Source: JAVMKJ01 sp031732875 | GTDB lineage: Bacteria; Pseudomonadota; Gammaproteobacteria; Competibacterales; Competibacteraceae | Length of the DNA: 36,166 nucleotides | NCBI GenBank assembly: GCA_031732875.1 | Contig: JAVMKL010000075.1 | Coordinates: forward strand, 1 to 36,166 | Direction of reading: 5' to 3' | Shown: piece by piece, positions 16,918-24,930 of the stretch | Layout: the number at the start of each line of letters is the position of its first letter | Numbering within the stretch: position 1 is the first letter of the stretch | The notes under the pieces: generated by a model | What the model was told of the DNA's origin: nothing | The model's database searches: none | The model's input: the letters and a program-made list of their open reading frames with translations, nothing else | Translations under genes and position numbers: made by a program

Positions 16918-18502
16918 TCTCGAACCATTGTCCGCCGCCGACCAGATCGGTTTTCCGATTCTGAGTCTACTGATCGTGCTGCCGCTGGCCTGGGCGCTGG
17001 TGTTGCCCTTTCTGGGCGAGCATCGCACCGTGCGCATTTGGGCTCTGATCGGCGCGGGCCTGGAACTGGTTCTGGCGCTGATCATGCTGTCCGCGCTGCG
17101 CCCTGAGGTCGCCACGATGCAACTGGTGGAACAGGCATCCTGGATTCCCAGCCTGAACGTCCAGTATCTGGTCGGGATCGACGGCATCGCCGCGCTGTTT
17201 CCGCCGTTGACGGCGCTACTGTTCTGCGGGGTTATCCTGTCATCCTGGACCAGCATCCAGTCGATGCCCCGGTTGTATTTCGCTCTGCTGTTGGGGTTGG
17301 AGAGCGCGACCATGGGCGTGTTTTGCGCCCTGGATCTGATTCTGTTCTTCCTGTTCTGGGAACTGACCCTGATCCCCATCTATTTTCTGATCAGCCTGTG
17401 GGGCATCGGGCCGGAACGACGTTTTGCCGCCGTCAAATACACCCTGTTCATGCTGGCGGGTGGAATTCCTCTCTTGTTCGCCATTCTGCTGCTCGGGCTC
17501 TATCACACCAGCGGAATCGACGCGCCGGCTTTGGGCGCACTGATTTTCGATTATCCGACCCTGCTGGAACGCCCGCTGCCCACCCAGTTGCAGGCGACCG
17601 CTTTCCTGCTGCTGTTCGTCGGTTTCGCCGTGAAGGCGCCGCTGTTTCCGTTTCATACCTGGTTGCCGACCGTGCTGCGGGAGGGGCCGGTCGGGTTGAG
17701 CGCATTGCTGGTAGGTCTCAAGCTCGGCGCTTTCGGCATTCTGCGCTTTGCCGTGCCACTGGCGCCGGTGGCGGCGCGCGAGTATTTCTGGCTGATGGCC
17801 GGGTTGGGCCTGTTTGGGATGCTGTACGGGGCTCTGGTGGCGCTGCGGCAGTCCAACCTGCGGCTGATGCTGGCTTTTTCCAGCGTGAGCCACGTCGGGC
17901 TGGTGATTGCCGGAATCGCCGCGCTCAACGTTCAAGGCGTGCAGGGAGCGATCTTCCAACTAGTCAATTTCGGGATCGTCTCGGGCGGTCTTCTGCTTCT
18001 CACCGGCTTTCTGCATCATCGCCTGGGCTCGACCGATCTGGCGAGTCTGGGCGGACTAGTCCGGCCGCTGCCCCGACTGACGACCTTTTTCCTGCTGTTC
18101 GGCATGGCCGCCATCGGATTGCCCGGCACCAATGGATTCGTCGCCGAACTGCTGATCCTGATCGGCGTGTTGCAGGCATCGCCCGGCTTGGCGGTCGTCG
18201 CCGTGCTCGGGGTGATTCTGGGCGCGGCGTATTTTCTGGGCTTCTTCCAACGGGCTTTTCTGGGTCCGGTGACGGATCCCTCAGTGGCCTCCGCGGCGGA
18301 CCTTCGACCGCGCGAGTTGCTGGTCGCCGGTACGATGGGGCTGCTGGTACTGGCTGGTGGCTTGTTCCCCAACTGGATTCAGGGCATTGCGGCGAACGCG
18401 GCGAACGCATGGGTGGGGCGGATGGCCGCAGGCCTCGACTCCCGCGACGTGATTCGGCCAGCGTCTTTTTTGCGGTTCGAAAAAAGCGGACCACGGCCAT
18501 GA
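16907..18502 (+). CDS. Second NuoM-like proton antiporter subunit
   Basis: Polytopic inner-membrane protein of 531 residues, NuoM family. The proton-path residues are intact: Glu152 in FWELTLIPIYFLISLWG, Lys243 in FAVKAPLFPFHTWLP, Lys272 in VGLKLGAFG and Glu414 in GTNGFVAELLIL. The GTG at 16907 is preferred because AGGGAG (16891-16896) is 10 nt upstream; a TTG at 16898 in the same frame is only 1 nt from that SD. It overlaps the acetyltransferase gene by 11 nt. With the first NuoM-like gene and the fusion, the cluster encodes four antiporter-type modules. A beta-carbonic anhydrase follows 134 bp later. The C-terminal tail after about residue 500 is soluble. Confidence 0.9.
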   Translation: MSPNLEPLSAADQIGFPILSLLIVLPLAWALVLPFLGEHRTVRIWALIGAGLELVLALIMLSALRPEVATMQLVEQASWIPSLNVQYLVGIDGIAALFPPLTALLFCGVILSSWTSIQSMPRLYFALLLGLESATMGVFCALDLILFFLFWELTLIPIYFLISLWGIGPERRFAAVKYTLFMLAGGIPLLFAILLLGLYHTSGIDAPALGALIFDYPTLLERPLPTQLQATAFLLLFVGFAVKAPLFPFHTWLPTVLREGPVGLSALLVGLKLGAFGILRFAVPLAPVAAREYFWLMAGLGLFGMLYGALVALRQSNLRLMLAFSSVSHVGLVIAGIAALNVQGVQGAIFQLVNFGIVSGGLLLLTGFLHHRLGSTDLASLGGLVRPLPRLTTFFLLFGMAAIGLPGTNGFVAELLILIGVLQASPGLAVVAVLGVILGAAYFLGFFQRAFLGPVTDPSVASAADLRPRELLVAGTMGLLVLAGGLFPNWIQGIAANAANAWVGRMAAGLDSRDVIRPASFLRFEKSGPRP

Positions 18503-18595
18503 CTCCAGCCTTGAGTCCCCTAACCCAGGCGCTACGCGCCTCGTGCGCGGTTGTCCGGGGGCCGTAATGCAAGGTGCGGGGCGGCCGGTTCCTTA

Positions 18596-18601
18596 TATAA
18601 T
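18596..18601 (+). promoter_or_regulatory. TATAAT -10 box upstream of carbonic anhydrase
   Basis: A perfect TATAAT, within TTATATAATG, sits 35 nt before the carbonic anhydrase GTG. No clear -35 element is visible at 16-18 bp spacing. If used, it gives the carbonic anhydrase its own transcript with a very short leader, apart from any read-through from the antiporter gene. Confidence 0.45.
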
Positions 18602-18636
18602 GTCGCTCCTATCCATGGCGGCCAGAGCCTCGTACC

Positions 18637-19302
18637 GTGACCGATATTAATGAATTATTAAAAGGTTTTCAGCGTTTTAGAGTCAAGAGTTTCGAACCGA
18701 ACCGGGAATTGTTCAACCGGCTGGCGATGCAGGGGCAAACGCCGCGCACGCTGTTGATTGGTTGCAGCGATTCGCGGGTAGACCCTGCCATCCTGACCGA
18801 TTCCGCACCCGGCGATTTGTTCGTGATCCGTAACGTCGCCAACCTAGTGCCACCCCACGAGACCGGCGGACGCTATCACGGCACCAGCGCCGCGCTGGAA
18901 TTCGCCGTTTGCAACCTGAAAGTCTCCAACATCATCATCCTGGGCCATTCGCGCTGCGGTGGCATCCGGGCGTTGCTGGAGGGTTACGGCGAGAACGACG
19001 AGGGCGAGGGTTTCATCGCGCCGTGGGTAAAGATCGCCGCATCGGCCCGCGACGAGGTGCTGCAACGCTGGCCTGACGCCAGCAAGGAATTCAAGCAACG
19101 GGCTTGCGAACGGGCCGGCATTCGCACTTCGCTGACTAATCTCATGACCTTTCCGTTCATTCGCCAGCGCGTCGAGCAAGGCCAGTTGAAATTGTATGGC
19201 TGGTACTACGATTTGGAAAATGGCGAACTGATGCAGTACGACCCCGAAAAGGATCGGTTTTACGACCTGTATTTTGGCCTGATGCCGACGGGTGCCGCTT
19301 GA
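18637..19302 (+). CDS. can: Beta-class carbonic anhydrase
   Basis: Cytoplasmic zinc enzyme interconverting CO2 and bicarbonate; 221 residues, like E. coli Can (220). Zinc ligands and the catalytic dyad are in place: Cys43, Asp45 and Arg47 in GCSDSRVDP, and His104 and Cys107 in LGHSRCGG. The start is GTG at 18637; no in-frame ATG lies upstream near it and the next Met is within the fold. No strong SD precedes it. An 11-codon ATG frame at 18615 overlaps the start and is probably chance. The gene follows the antiporter cluster and may supply bicarbonate to carboxylases or balance the CO2/bicarbonate pool made by DabA. Confidence 0.95.
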   Translation: MTDINELLKGFQRFRVKSFEPNRELFNRLAMQGQTPRTLLIGCSDSRVDPAILTDSAPGDLFVIRNVANLVPPHETGGRYHGTSAALEFAVCNLKVSNIIILGHSRCGGIRALLEGYGENDEGEGFIAPWVKIAASARDEVLQRWPDASKEFKQRACERAGIRTSLTNLMTFPFIRQRVEQGQLKLYGWYYDLENGELMQYDPEKDRFYDLYFGLMPTGAA

Positions 19303-19387
19303 GCGCGCTCTGACTGTTTGATTCTTGCGATGCGATGCCGTCAGTCTCTTTAGCTTTCCAGTTAAATCATTAAATTCGACTTCGGCC

Positions 19388-20011
19388 ATGATTCCAGCAC
19401 TGAATCACTCCCCAGCGATTCCAGTCGAGTACATCGACCAGCGCGTTCGCCTGCACGGCATTAGCTGGGAAGGTTACGAATCCTTCCTGGCTCTGCGCGG
19501 CGAGCAAAGCGGTACGCGCGTGACGTACTGGAACGGAGAACTCGAACTGATGTCGCCCTCGATCAACCACGAGATATTTAAAAAGACCTTGGCTCGCCTG
19601 CTGGAAGCCTATGCGGAGGAAAGGGGCATCGAGTTGAACGGCTACGGTTCGTGGACGGTCAAGTCCGCCAAGGACAAGCTGGGCGTCGAAGCCGATGAAT
19701 GCTATGTCGTGGGGCTGCGGGACGCCGAGCCGACCATTCCGGATATCGCCATCGAGGTGGTTTGGACCTCGGGTGGAATCGACAAGCTGGAGGTCTACCG
19801 GGGCTTGCGGGTGCCGGAAGTGTGGTTCTGGCAGAAAGGCGCGCTCCGGTTTTTCCTTCTTGAGGAGGATGCTTACCTCCCCGGTGCGAGGAGTCGCCTC
19901 CTACCCGATCTCGACCCCGCGTTGATCGCCCGCTGCATGGGCGAATCGAGCCAGACCCAGGCGGTGCGCGCCTTTCGGGCGACGCTGCGGGACACCAACG
20001 CTTGCAATTAA
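19388..20011 (+). CDS. Uma2-family (DUF820) restriction-endonuclease-fold protein
   Basis: Protein of 207 residues in the Uma2/DUF820 family, which has a PD-(D/E)xK nuclease-like fold and is mostly of unknown function. Family features include RVTYWNGELELMSPSINHE, GVEADECYVVGL, PDIAIEVVWTSGGIDKLEVY and VPEVWFWQKGALRFF. Candidate active-site acids are Glu/Asp in EADE and in PDIAIEV. The ATG at 19388 starts the conserved region; the frame is open back to 19325 but that part is not family-like. It lies alone between carbonic anhydrase and purH on the same strand. The family is most numerous in cyanobacteria and scattered elsewhere, so horizontal acquisition is possible. Confidence 0.8.
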   Translation: MIPALNHSPAIPVEYIDQRVRLHGISWEGYESFLALRGEQSGTRVTYWNGELELMSPSINHEIFKKTLARLLEAYAEERGIELNGYGSWTVKSAKDKLGVEADECYVVGLRDAEPTIPDIAIEVVWTSGGIDKLEVYRGLRVPEVWFWQKGALRFFLLEEDAYLPGARSRLLPDLDPALIARCMGESSQTQAVRAFRATLRDTNACN

Positions 20012-20042
20012 CCCCATTCTCTCGGACACAACGGACTTTCGC

Positions 20043-21623
20043 ATGAATTCAACAACCGCTCATCCCATCCGCCGCGCCCTGATCAGCGTTTCCGACAAGA
20101 CCGGCATCGTGGATTTCGCCCGTGCCCTCGTCGAGCGGGGCGTGGAGATTCTGTCCACCGGCGGCACCGCCAAGCTGCTGGCCAGCAACGGCATTCCCGC
20201 CATCGAAGTCGCCGATTACACCGGCTTTCCCGAAATGATGGACGGTCGCCTCAAGACCCTGCACCCAAAAATTCACGGTGGCCTGCTGGGTCGGCGCGGC
20301 GAGGACGACGGGGCGATGGCCGAACACGGCATTCCACCCATCGATCTGCTGGTGGTGAATCTCTATCCGTTCGAGGCTACCGTCGCCAAACCCGGCTGTA
20401 CCTTAGCCCAGGCGATTGAAAACATCGATATCGGCGGACCGACCATGCTGCGGGCGGCGGCCAAGAACCATTCGGCGGTCACCGTGGTGGTGGATGCCGG
20501 CGACTACGAACGGGTGCTGGCCGAGATGCGCGACAACAACGGCGCGGTGGGTCGTGCCACGCGCTTCGATCTGGCGGTCAAGGTATTCGAGCACACTGCC
20601 CGCTACGACGGCGCCATCGCTAACTATCTCGGCTCCATCAAGGCCGAGGGCGAGCGCGACCCGTTTCCGCGCACCTACAGCGTCCAGTTCCGCAAGGCCC
20701 AAGAGATGCGCTACGGGGAAAATCCGCATCAGGGCGCGGCGTTCTACATCGAGCCGAAGCCGGCGGAAACCTGCATCGCCACCGCCCGCCAGTTGCAGGG
20801 CAAGGAGTTGTCCTACAACAATGTCGCCGACACCGACGCCGCGCTGGAGTGCGTCAAGGGTTTCGACGCGCCGGCCTGCGTGATCGTCAAGCACGCCAAT
20901 CCCTGCGGCGTGGCCATCGGTTCGAGCATTCTGGAGGCTTACGACCGGGCGTATAAAACCGATCCGACCTCGGCCTTCGGGGGCATCATCGCCTTCAACC
21001 GGCCGCTGGATGGCGCGACCGCCAAAGCGATTGTGGATCGGCAATTTGTCGAGGTTATCATCGCCCCGGAAGTGACGCCGGAGGCGTTGGCGGCGACCGC
21101 CAGCAAGCAGAATGTGCGGGTGCTGGCCTGCGGCAACTGGGGTGCCGAACGCGCGCCGGGTTGGGACTACAAGCGGGTCGCGGGCGGCTTGCTGGTCCAG
21201 GATCGCGATCTGGGCCGGGTCGCCAGGTCGGACTTGAAGGTGGTGACCAAACGGCAGCCGACCGACCGGGAAGTGATCGACCTCCTGTTCGCGTGGCAGG
21301 TGGTGAAATTCGTCAAATCCAACGCCATCGTCTACGGCAAGGACGGCATGATTCTCGGAGTCGGCGCGGGACAGATGAGCCGGGTGTTCTCGGCGAACAT
21401 CGCCATCATGAAAGCGCGGGAGGAAAAGCTGGACTTGAAAGGCGCGGCAATGGCTTCCGATGCGTTTTTCCCGTTCCGCGATGGCATCGATCTGGCCGCC
21501 GAGCAGGGCATCACCGCCGTCATCGAACCGGGCGGCTCCATGCGCGACAGCGAGGTGATCGCCGCCGCCGACGAGCACGACATGGCGGTGGTGTTCACCG
21601 GAATGCGGCATTTCCGACACTAA
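20043..21623 (+). CDS. purH: Bifunctional AICAR formyltransferase / IMP cyclohydrolase
   Basis: Cytoplasmic enzyme performing the last two steps of de novo IMP synthesis: formylation of AICAR, then cyclisation. The 526 residues match the usual length (E. coli 529). The N-terminal cyclohydrolase domain shows ALISVSDKTGIVDFA, EILSTGGTAKLL, GRLKTLHPKIHGG and DIGGPTMLRAAAKNH. The transformylase domain shows the catalytic KHANPCG, SAFGGIIAFNR, KSNAIVYGKDGMILGVGAGQ and SDAFFPFRDGID. The ATG at 20043 gives the family N-terminus, though its SD is weak. It precedes purD on the same strand, as in other Gammaproteobacteria, separated by palindromic repeats. Confidence 0.97.
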   Translation: MNSTTAHPIRRALISVSDKTGIVDFARALVERGVEILSTGGTAKLLASNGIPAIEVADYTGFPEMMDGRLKTLHPKIHGGLLGRRGEDDGAMAEHGIPPIDLLVVNLYPFEATVAKPGCTLAQAIENIDIGGPTMLRAAAKNHSAVTVVVDAGDYERVLAEMRDNNGAVGRATRFDLAVKVFEHTARYDGAIANYLGSIKAEGERDPFPRTYSVQFRKAQEMRYGENPHQGAAFYIEPKPAETCIATARQLQGKELSYNNVADTDAALECVKGFDAPACVIVKHANPCGVAIGSSILEAYDRAYKTDPTSAFGGIIAFNRPLDGATAKAIVDRQFVEVIIAPEVTPEALAATASKQNVRVLACGNWGAERAPGWDYKRVAGGLLVQDRDLGRVARSDLKVVTKRQPTDREVIDLLFAWQVVKFVKSNAIVYGKDGMILGVGAGQMSRVFSANIAIMKAREEKLDLKGAAMASDAFFPFRDGIDLAAEQGITAVIEPGGSMRDSEVIAAADEHDMAVVFTGMRHFRH

Positions 21624-21631
21624 ATAATACG

Positions 21632-21690
21632 CCCCTCTTCTTCTCGGAGAGGGGTTGAAAATACGACCCCCTCTCCTTGTGGGAGAGGGG
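21632..21690. repeat. Pair of REP-like palindromes between purH and purD
   Basis: Two hairpins lie in tandem. The first pairs CCCCTCT (21632-21638) with AGAGGGG (21648-21654). The second pairs CCCCTCTCC (21668-21676) with GGAGAGGGG (21682-21690) around a 5-nt loop and continues into TTGGGGGTGAGGG. This is the composition of a dispersed repeat common in Proteobacteria. There is no T-run after the second stem, so read-through into purD is likely. Confidence 0.8.
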
Positions 21691-21710
21691 TTGGGGGTGA
21701 GGGTCATTTA

Positions 21711-23009
21711 ATGAATGTTTTAATCGTCGGCGGCGGTGGCCGCGAACACGCGCTGGCCTGGAAAGTGGCGCAATCCAGCCGGGTGAACAACGTCTACGTC
21801 GCGCCGGGCAACGCCGGCACCGCCCGCGAACCCAAGGTCACCAACATCGCTATCACTGCCGACGATCCGCCGGATTTGCTTAAGTTCGCCTTGGATCATC
21901 ATGTGGACTTGACCATCATTGGTCCCGAGGTGCCGCTGGTGCTGGGGATCACCGACCTGTTCGCTAATGCCGGCCTGCGCTGTTTCGGGCCGAGCAAGGC
22001 GGCGGCGCAATTGGAAGGCTCCAAAGCTTTCGCCAAAGATTTTCTGGCTCGCCATCGCATCCCGACCGCTCGTTACCAGAGTTTCACCGACCCCGACGCG
22101 GCAGAAGCCTACATCCGCGAGATGGGTGCGCCGGTAGTGGTCAAGGCCGATGGTTTGGCGGCCGGTAAGGGTGTGATCCTGGCTCAGAGCGAGGACGAAG
22201 CCATTGCCGCCACCCGTGGGATGTTGAGCGGTGCCCACTTCGGCGAGGCCGGCCGGCGGGTGGTGGTCGAGGAATTCCTGCGCGGCGAGGAAGCTAGCTT
22301 CATCGTCATGACCGACGGTGAGCACATCCTGCCGCTGGCGTCTTCCCAGGATCACAAGGCCCGCGACAACGGCGACCGGGGTCCGAACACCGGGGGCATG
22401 GGCGCTTATTCTCCCGCGCCGGTGGTGACCCCGGAACTGCACGAACGGATCATGACCGAAATCATCGAGCCGACCGTGCGCGGCATGGCCGCGGAAGGCT
22501 GCCGCTACGTCGGTTTCCTGTACGCCGGAGTGATGGTCACTACCGACGGTCCGAAGGTGCTGGAATATAACTGCCGGCTGGGCGACCCCGAAACCCAGCC
22601 GCTCTTGATACGGCTGCGTTCCGATCTGGTGGAACTGTGTAAGGCGGCGCTGGACGGGCGACTGCATGAGGTCGAAGCCGACTGGGATCCGCGCCCGGCG
22701 CTGGGTGTGGTGATGGCGGCGGGCGGCTATCCCGGTCGTTACCGGCAGGGCGATGTCATCGAGGGTTTGCCGGCGCGCGACGAAGAACTGGGCAACGACG
22801 TGAAGCTGTTCCATGCCGGCACCCTGGAGTCGAAGGACGGCCATATCGTCACTCACGGCGGGCGGGTGCTGTGCGCCACGGCGCTCGGCAACACGGTCGC
22901 CGAAGCGCAGAGTCTGGCCTATAACTTGGCTAAACGGGTGCACTGGGAAGGCGCCTACTACCGCACCGACATCGGCTATCGAGCCATCGCGCGGGAGCGG
23001 GGGGAATAG
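21711..23009 (+). CDS. purD: Phosphoribosylamine-glycine ligase (GAR synthetase)
   Basis: Cytoplasmic ATP-grasp enzyme joining glycine to phosphoribosylamine in purine synthesis; 432 residues, family length (E. coli 429). It begins MNVLIVGGGGREHALAWK and has VAPGNAGTA, the ATP-grasp segment PVVVKADGLAAGKGV, FLRGEEASFIVMTDG, DHKARDNGDRGPNTGGMGAYSP, and VLEYNCRLGDPETQPLL. It lies 87 bp after purH across a repeat pair, consistent with a purHD unit. The small DUF4160 gene begins 16 bp after its stop. Confidence 0.97.
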   Translation: MNVLIVGGGGREHALAWKVAQSSRVNNVYVAPGNAGTAREPKVTNIAITADDPPDLLKFALDHHVDLTIIGPEVPLVLGITDLFANAGLRCFGPSKAAAQLEGSKAFAKDFLARHRIPTARYQSFTDPDAAEAYIREMGAPVVVKADGLAAGKGVILAQSEDEAIAATRGMLSGAHFGEAGRRVVVEEFLRGEEASFIVMTDGEHILPLASSQDHKARDNGDRGPNTGGMGAYSPAPVVTPELHERIMTEIIEPTVRGMAAEGCRYVGFLYAGVMVTTDGPKVLEYNCRLGDPETQPLLIRLRSDLVELCKAALDGRLHEVEADWDPRPALGVVMAAGGYPGRYRQGDVIEGLPARDEELGNDVKLFHAGTLESKDGHIVTHGGRVLCATALGNTVAEAQSLAYNLAKRVHWEGAYYRTDIGYRAIARERGE

Positions 23010-23025
23010 AACCAGGGAATGGGCC

Positions 23026-23466
23026 GTGAGTAGGGTTTTCGCTATCGCCGCAATTGGCGCGAACGTGTATGTCCGCAGTCGGGATCATTGCCCGCCTCAT
23101 GTTCATATCACCCATAGAGGCGAAGGTTGGGAAGCACGCTTGGCATTTTCCTTTCTTGATGGTTCGATTCGTCTATTGGATGTGATGCCGCTGGCCCGTG
23201 CTCCGCGATTGGCGGTTCTCAACATGGCAGCCTCGGTTGTCGTGGCGGCCTTGCCCGTCTGTCGGGCCGCATGGTGGGATATTCAGGGAAAAACCTGTCT
23301 TGATGGACAATGGATGAAAATCGCGGAGGATGATGCCTGTCTGCCAGCCAGTCGGACGGAAGTTGGCGCCTTACAGATTGATCGTTCTCACTATGATGTC
23401 CAGCGGGCAACCGTGGTGGTGTTCTTTAAGAACCAAACTGAATCGCGATCCTGGAGGCTGGCATGA
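23026..23466 (+). CDS. DUF4160 domain protein
   Basis: Small protein of 146 residues with a GTG start at 23026, supported by AGGGA 8 nt upstream. Residues 1-50 match DUF4160: an N-terminal strand, then VYVRSRDHCPPHVHITHRG followed by a segment like EARLAFSFLDGSIRL. The remaining 90 residues are not recognised; they include a Cys/Trp-bearing stretch (VCRAAWWDIQGKTCLDGQW). The stop overlaps the start of the next gene by 4 nt (ATGA). DUF4160 proteins are often encoded beside DUF2442 proteins, as here, and the pair resembles toxin-antitoxin organisation, though no activity is established from this sequence. Confidence 0.72.
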   Translation: MSRVFAIAAIGANVYVRSRDHCPPHVHITHRGEGWEARLAFSFLDGSIRLLDVMPLARAPRLAVLNMAASVVVAALPVCRAAWWDIQGKTCLDGQWMKIAEDDACLPASRTEVGALQIDRSHYDVQRATVVVFFKNQTESRSWRLA

Positions 23467-23825
23467 CCGACCTGATTTCCGAAACCGATTATTTGAAAGC
23501 GTTGCAATCCGGTCACCGGCGATCCTTTCGGGAACTCCGGGCCTTGGCAGTTGCTTATAACACTGCTCAGGATATGGTCGATATCATCATGGCCGATGGT
23601 TGGCGTATCCAGATTGAACGAACGAAAATCGCCGAACTTGCGGGGTTGTCGCCATCCGCTCTGGAAAATTTGTCTTTGTCACCCGCCGGCACGGCCATCG
23701 AACTTGATGCCGAGGACGTCCATATCAGCCTTGACGGATTGCTGGCGACCATCATTCCGGTTAAGGCGCTGGCGCGTCGCGCCGCCCCGGCAACAAAGCC
23801 GGTGCGGAAAGCGTTTGCGGATTAG
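23463..23825 (+). CDS. DUF2442-like protein
   Basis: Protein of 120 residues overlapping the DUF4160 gene by 4 nt. The core (ADGWRIQIERTKIAELAGLSPSALENLSLSPAGTAIELDAEDVHISLDGLL region, residues about 44-93) follows the DUF2442 pattern: a beta-hairpin of a regulator-like domain, then a hydrophobic helix, then a D-x-D/ISLDGLL ending. The C-terminus is Lys/Arg/Ala-rich and probably disordered, which is common in antitoxin-like partners. Assignment rests on pattern and neighbour, so it is less certain than the partner gene. Confidence 0.62.
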   Translation: MTDLISETDYLKALQSGHRRSFRELRALAVAYNTAQDMVDIIMADGWRIQIERTKIAELAGLSPSALENLSLSPAGTAIELDAEDVHISLDGLLATIIPVKALARRAAPATKPVRKAFAD

Positions 23826-23887
23826 TTCACGTACTCCCGCAAACTGGACCATCCATATGAAATTTCTTCCAAAGGTTTACTGACTTC

Positions 23888-24919
23888 ATGGCTGTTTCCA
23901 ACCCCTCTGTCCAGCCAAAACCCCTGGAACTGGTTTGTCCCGCCGGCAATCTCCCCTCGCTGAAAACTGCCGTGGATCACGGGGCTGATTCGGTCTACAT
24001 CGGTTTCCGCGACGACACCAACGCCCGTCATTTTCCCGGCCTGAATTTCGACCCCAGAACGGCGGCTCAGGGCGTGCAATACGCCCACGCCAAGGGCCGG
24101 CGGGTGTTCGTCGCGCTCAACACCTTTCCGCAGCCCAGCGGTTGGGAACGCTGGCAGCGGGCGGTGGATCAGGCAGCGGAACTCGGCGTGGACGCTGTGA
24201 TTGCTGCCGACATCAGCGTGCTGGATTACGCCAGCCGCCGCTATTCAAATTTGCCCCTGCATCTCTCGGTACAGGGTTCGGCCACCAATTACGAGGCAAT
24301 CCGCTTCTATCACGAGCATTTCGGCATCCGCCGTGTGGTACTGCCGCGGGTACTGTCCTTGCCGCAAGTGAAGCACGTTTTGGAAAACAGTCCGGTCGGT
24401 ATCGAGGTATTCGGCTTTGGCGGCTTGTGCATCATGGTGGAAGGGCGCTGCCTGCTGTCCTCCTACGTCACCGGCGAATCGCCCAACATGTGTGGAGTGT
24501 GCTCGCCGGCCAAGGCGGTACGCTGGGAGGAAACGCCGCGCGGGCTGGAATCCCGACTGGGCGGACTGCTGATCGACCGCTACGCGCCGGGCGAGCCGGC
24601 CGGTTATCCGACCCTGTGCAAGGGCCGGTTCGAGGTGGCCGATCAGACGTATTACGCTATCGAGGAGCCGACCAGCCTGAACACGTTGGAGTTGTTGCCG
24701 GAACTGTACGAGATGGGCATCGCCGCCATCAAAATCGAAGGCCGCCAGCGCAGCCCGGCCTACGTGACCCAAGTGACCAAGGTTTGGCGCGCGGCCATCG
24801 ACGCCTGCCGGCGCAATCCGGCCGCCTACGCCCCCAAGGCCGAATGGTTGCGGGAATTGGGCAAGGTGTCGGAAGGCCACCAGACCACCTTGGGCGCCTA
24901 TCACCGGACTTGGCAGTGA
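23888..24919 (+). CDS. ubiU: UbiU, subunit of oxygen-independent ubiquinone hydroxylase (U32 family)
   Basis: Iron-sulfur protein of 343 residues that with UbiV hydroxylates ubiquinone precursors without oxygen. Cys181, Cys188, Cys205 and Cys244 have spacings of 7, 17 and 39, the same as the [4Fe-4S] ligands of E. coli UbiU (169, 176, 193, 232). The region FGFGGLCIMVEGRCLLSSY and the N-terminal LELVCPAGNLPSLKTAVDHGAD are typical of peptidase U32-like proteins. The start at 23888 has a weak SD. ubiV follows 11 bp after the stop. The gene indicates that the organism can make ubiquinone under anoxic conditions, hence a facultative lifestyle. Confidence 0.95.
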   Translation: MAVSNPSVQPKPLELVCPAGNLPSLKTAVDHGADSVYIGFRDDTNARHFPGLNFDPRTAAQGVQYAHAKGRRVFVALNTFPQPSGWERWQRAVDQAAELGVDAVIAADISVLDYASRRYSNLPLHLSVQGSATNYEAIRFYHEHFGIRRVVLPRVLSLPQVKHVLENSPVGIEVFGFGGLCIMVEGRCLLSSYVTGESPNMCGVCSPAKAVRWEETPRGLESRLGGLLIDRYAPGEPAGYPTLCKGRFEVADQTYYAIEEPTSLNTLELLPELYEMGIAAIKIEGRQRSPAYVTQVTKVWRAAIDACRRNPAAYAPKAEWLRELGKVSEGHQTTLGAYHRTWQ

Positions 24920-24930
24920 GGGCGGCGATC

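Noticed and set aside
7025..18502. Respiratory complex I (nuo) operon
   Set aside because: No NuoA-K, NADH-binding or quinone-site subunits are present, and DUF2309 lies inside the cluster, which indicates a DAB-type system.
18615..18650. 11-codon ATG frame overlapping the carbonic anhydrase GTG
   Set aside because: It has no SD and is very short; likely chance, unlike the SD-led leader at 6924.
20403..21707. 434-codon minus-strand frame opposite purH
   Set aside because: Shadow of purH; no SD and no family-like residues.
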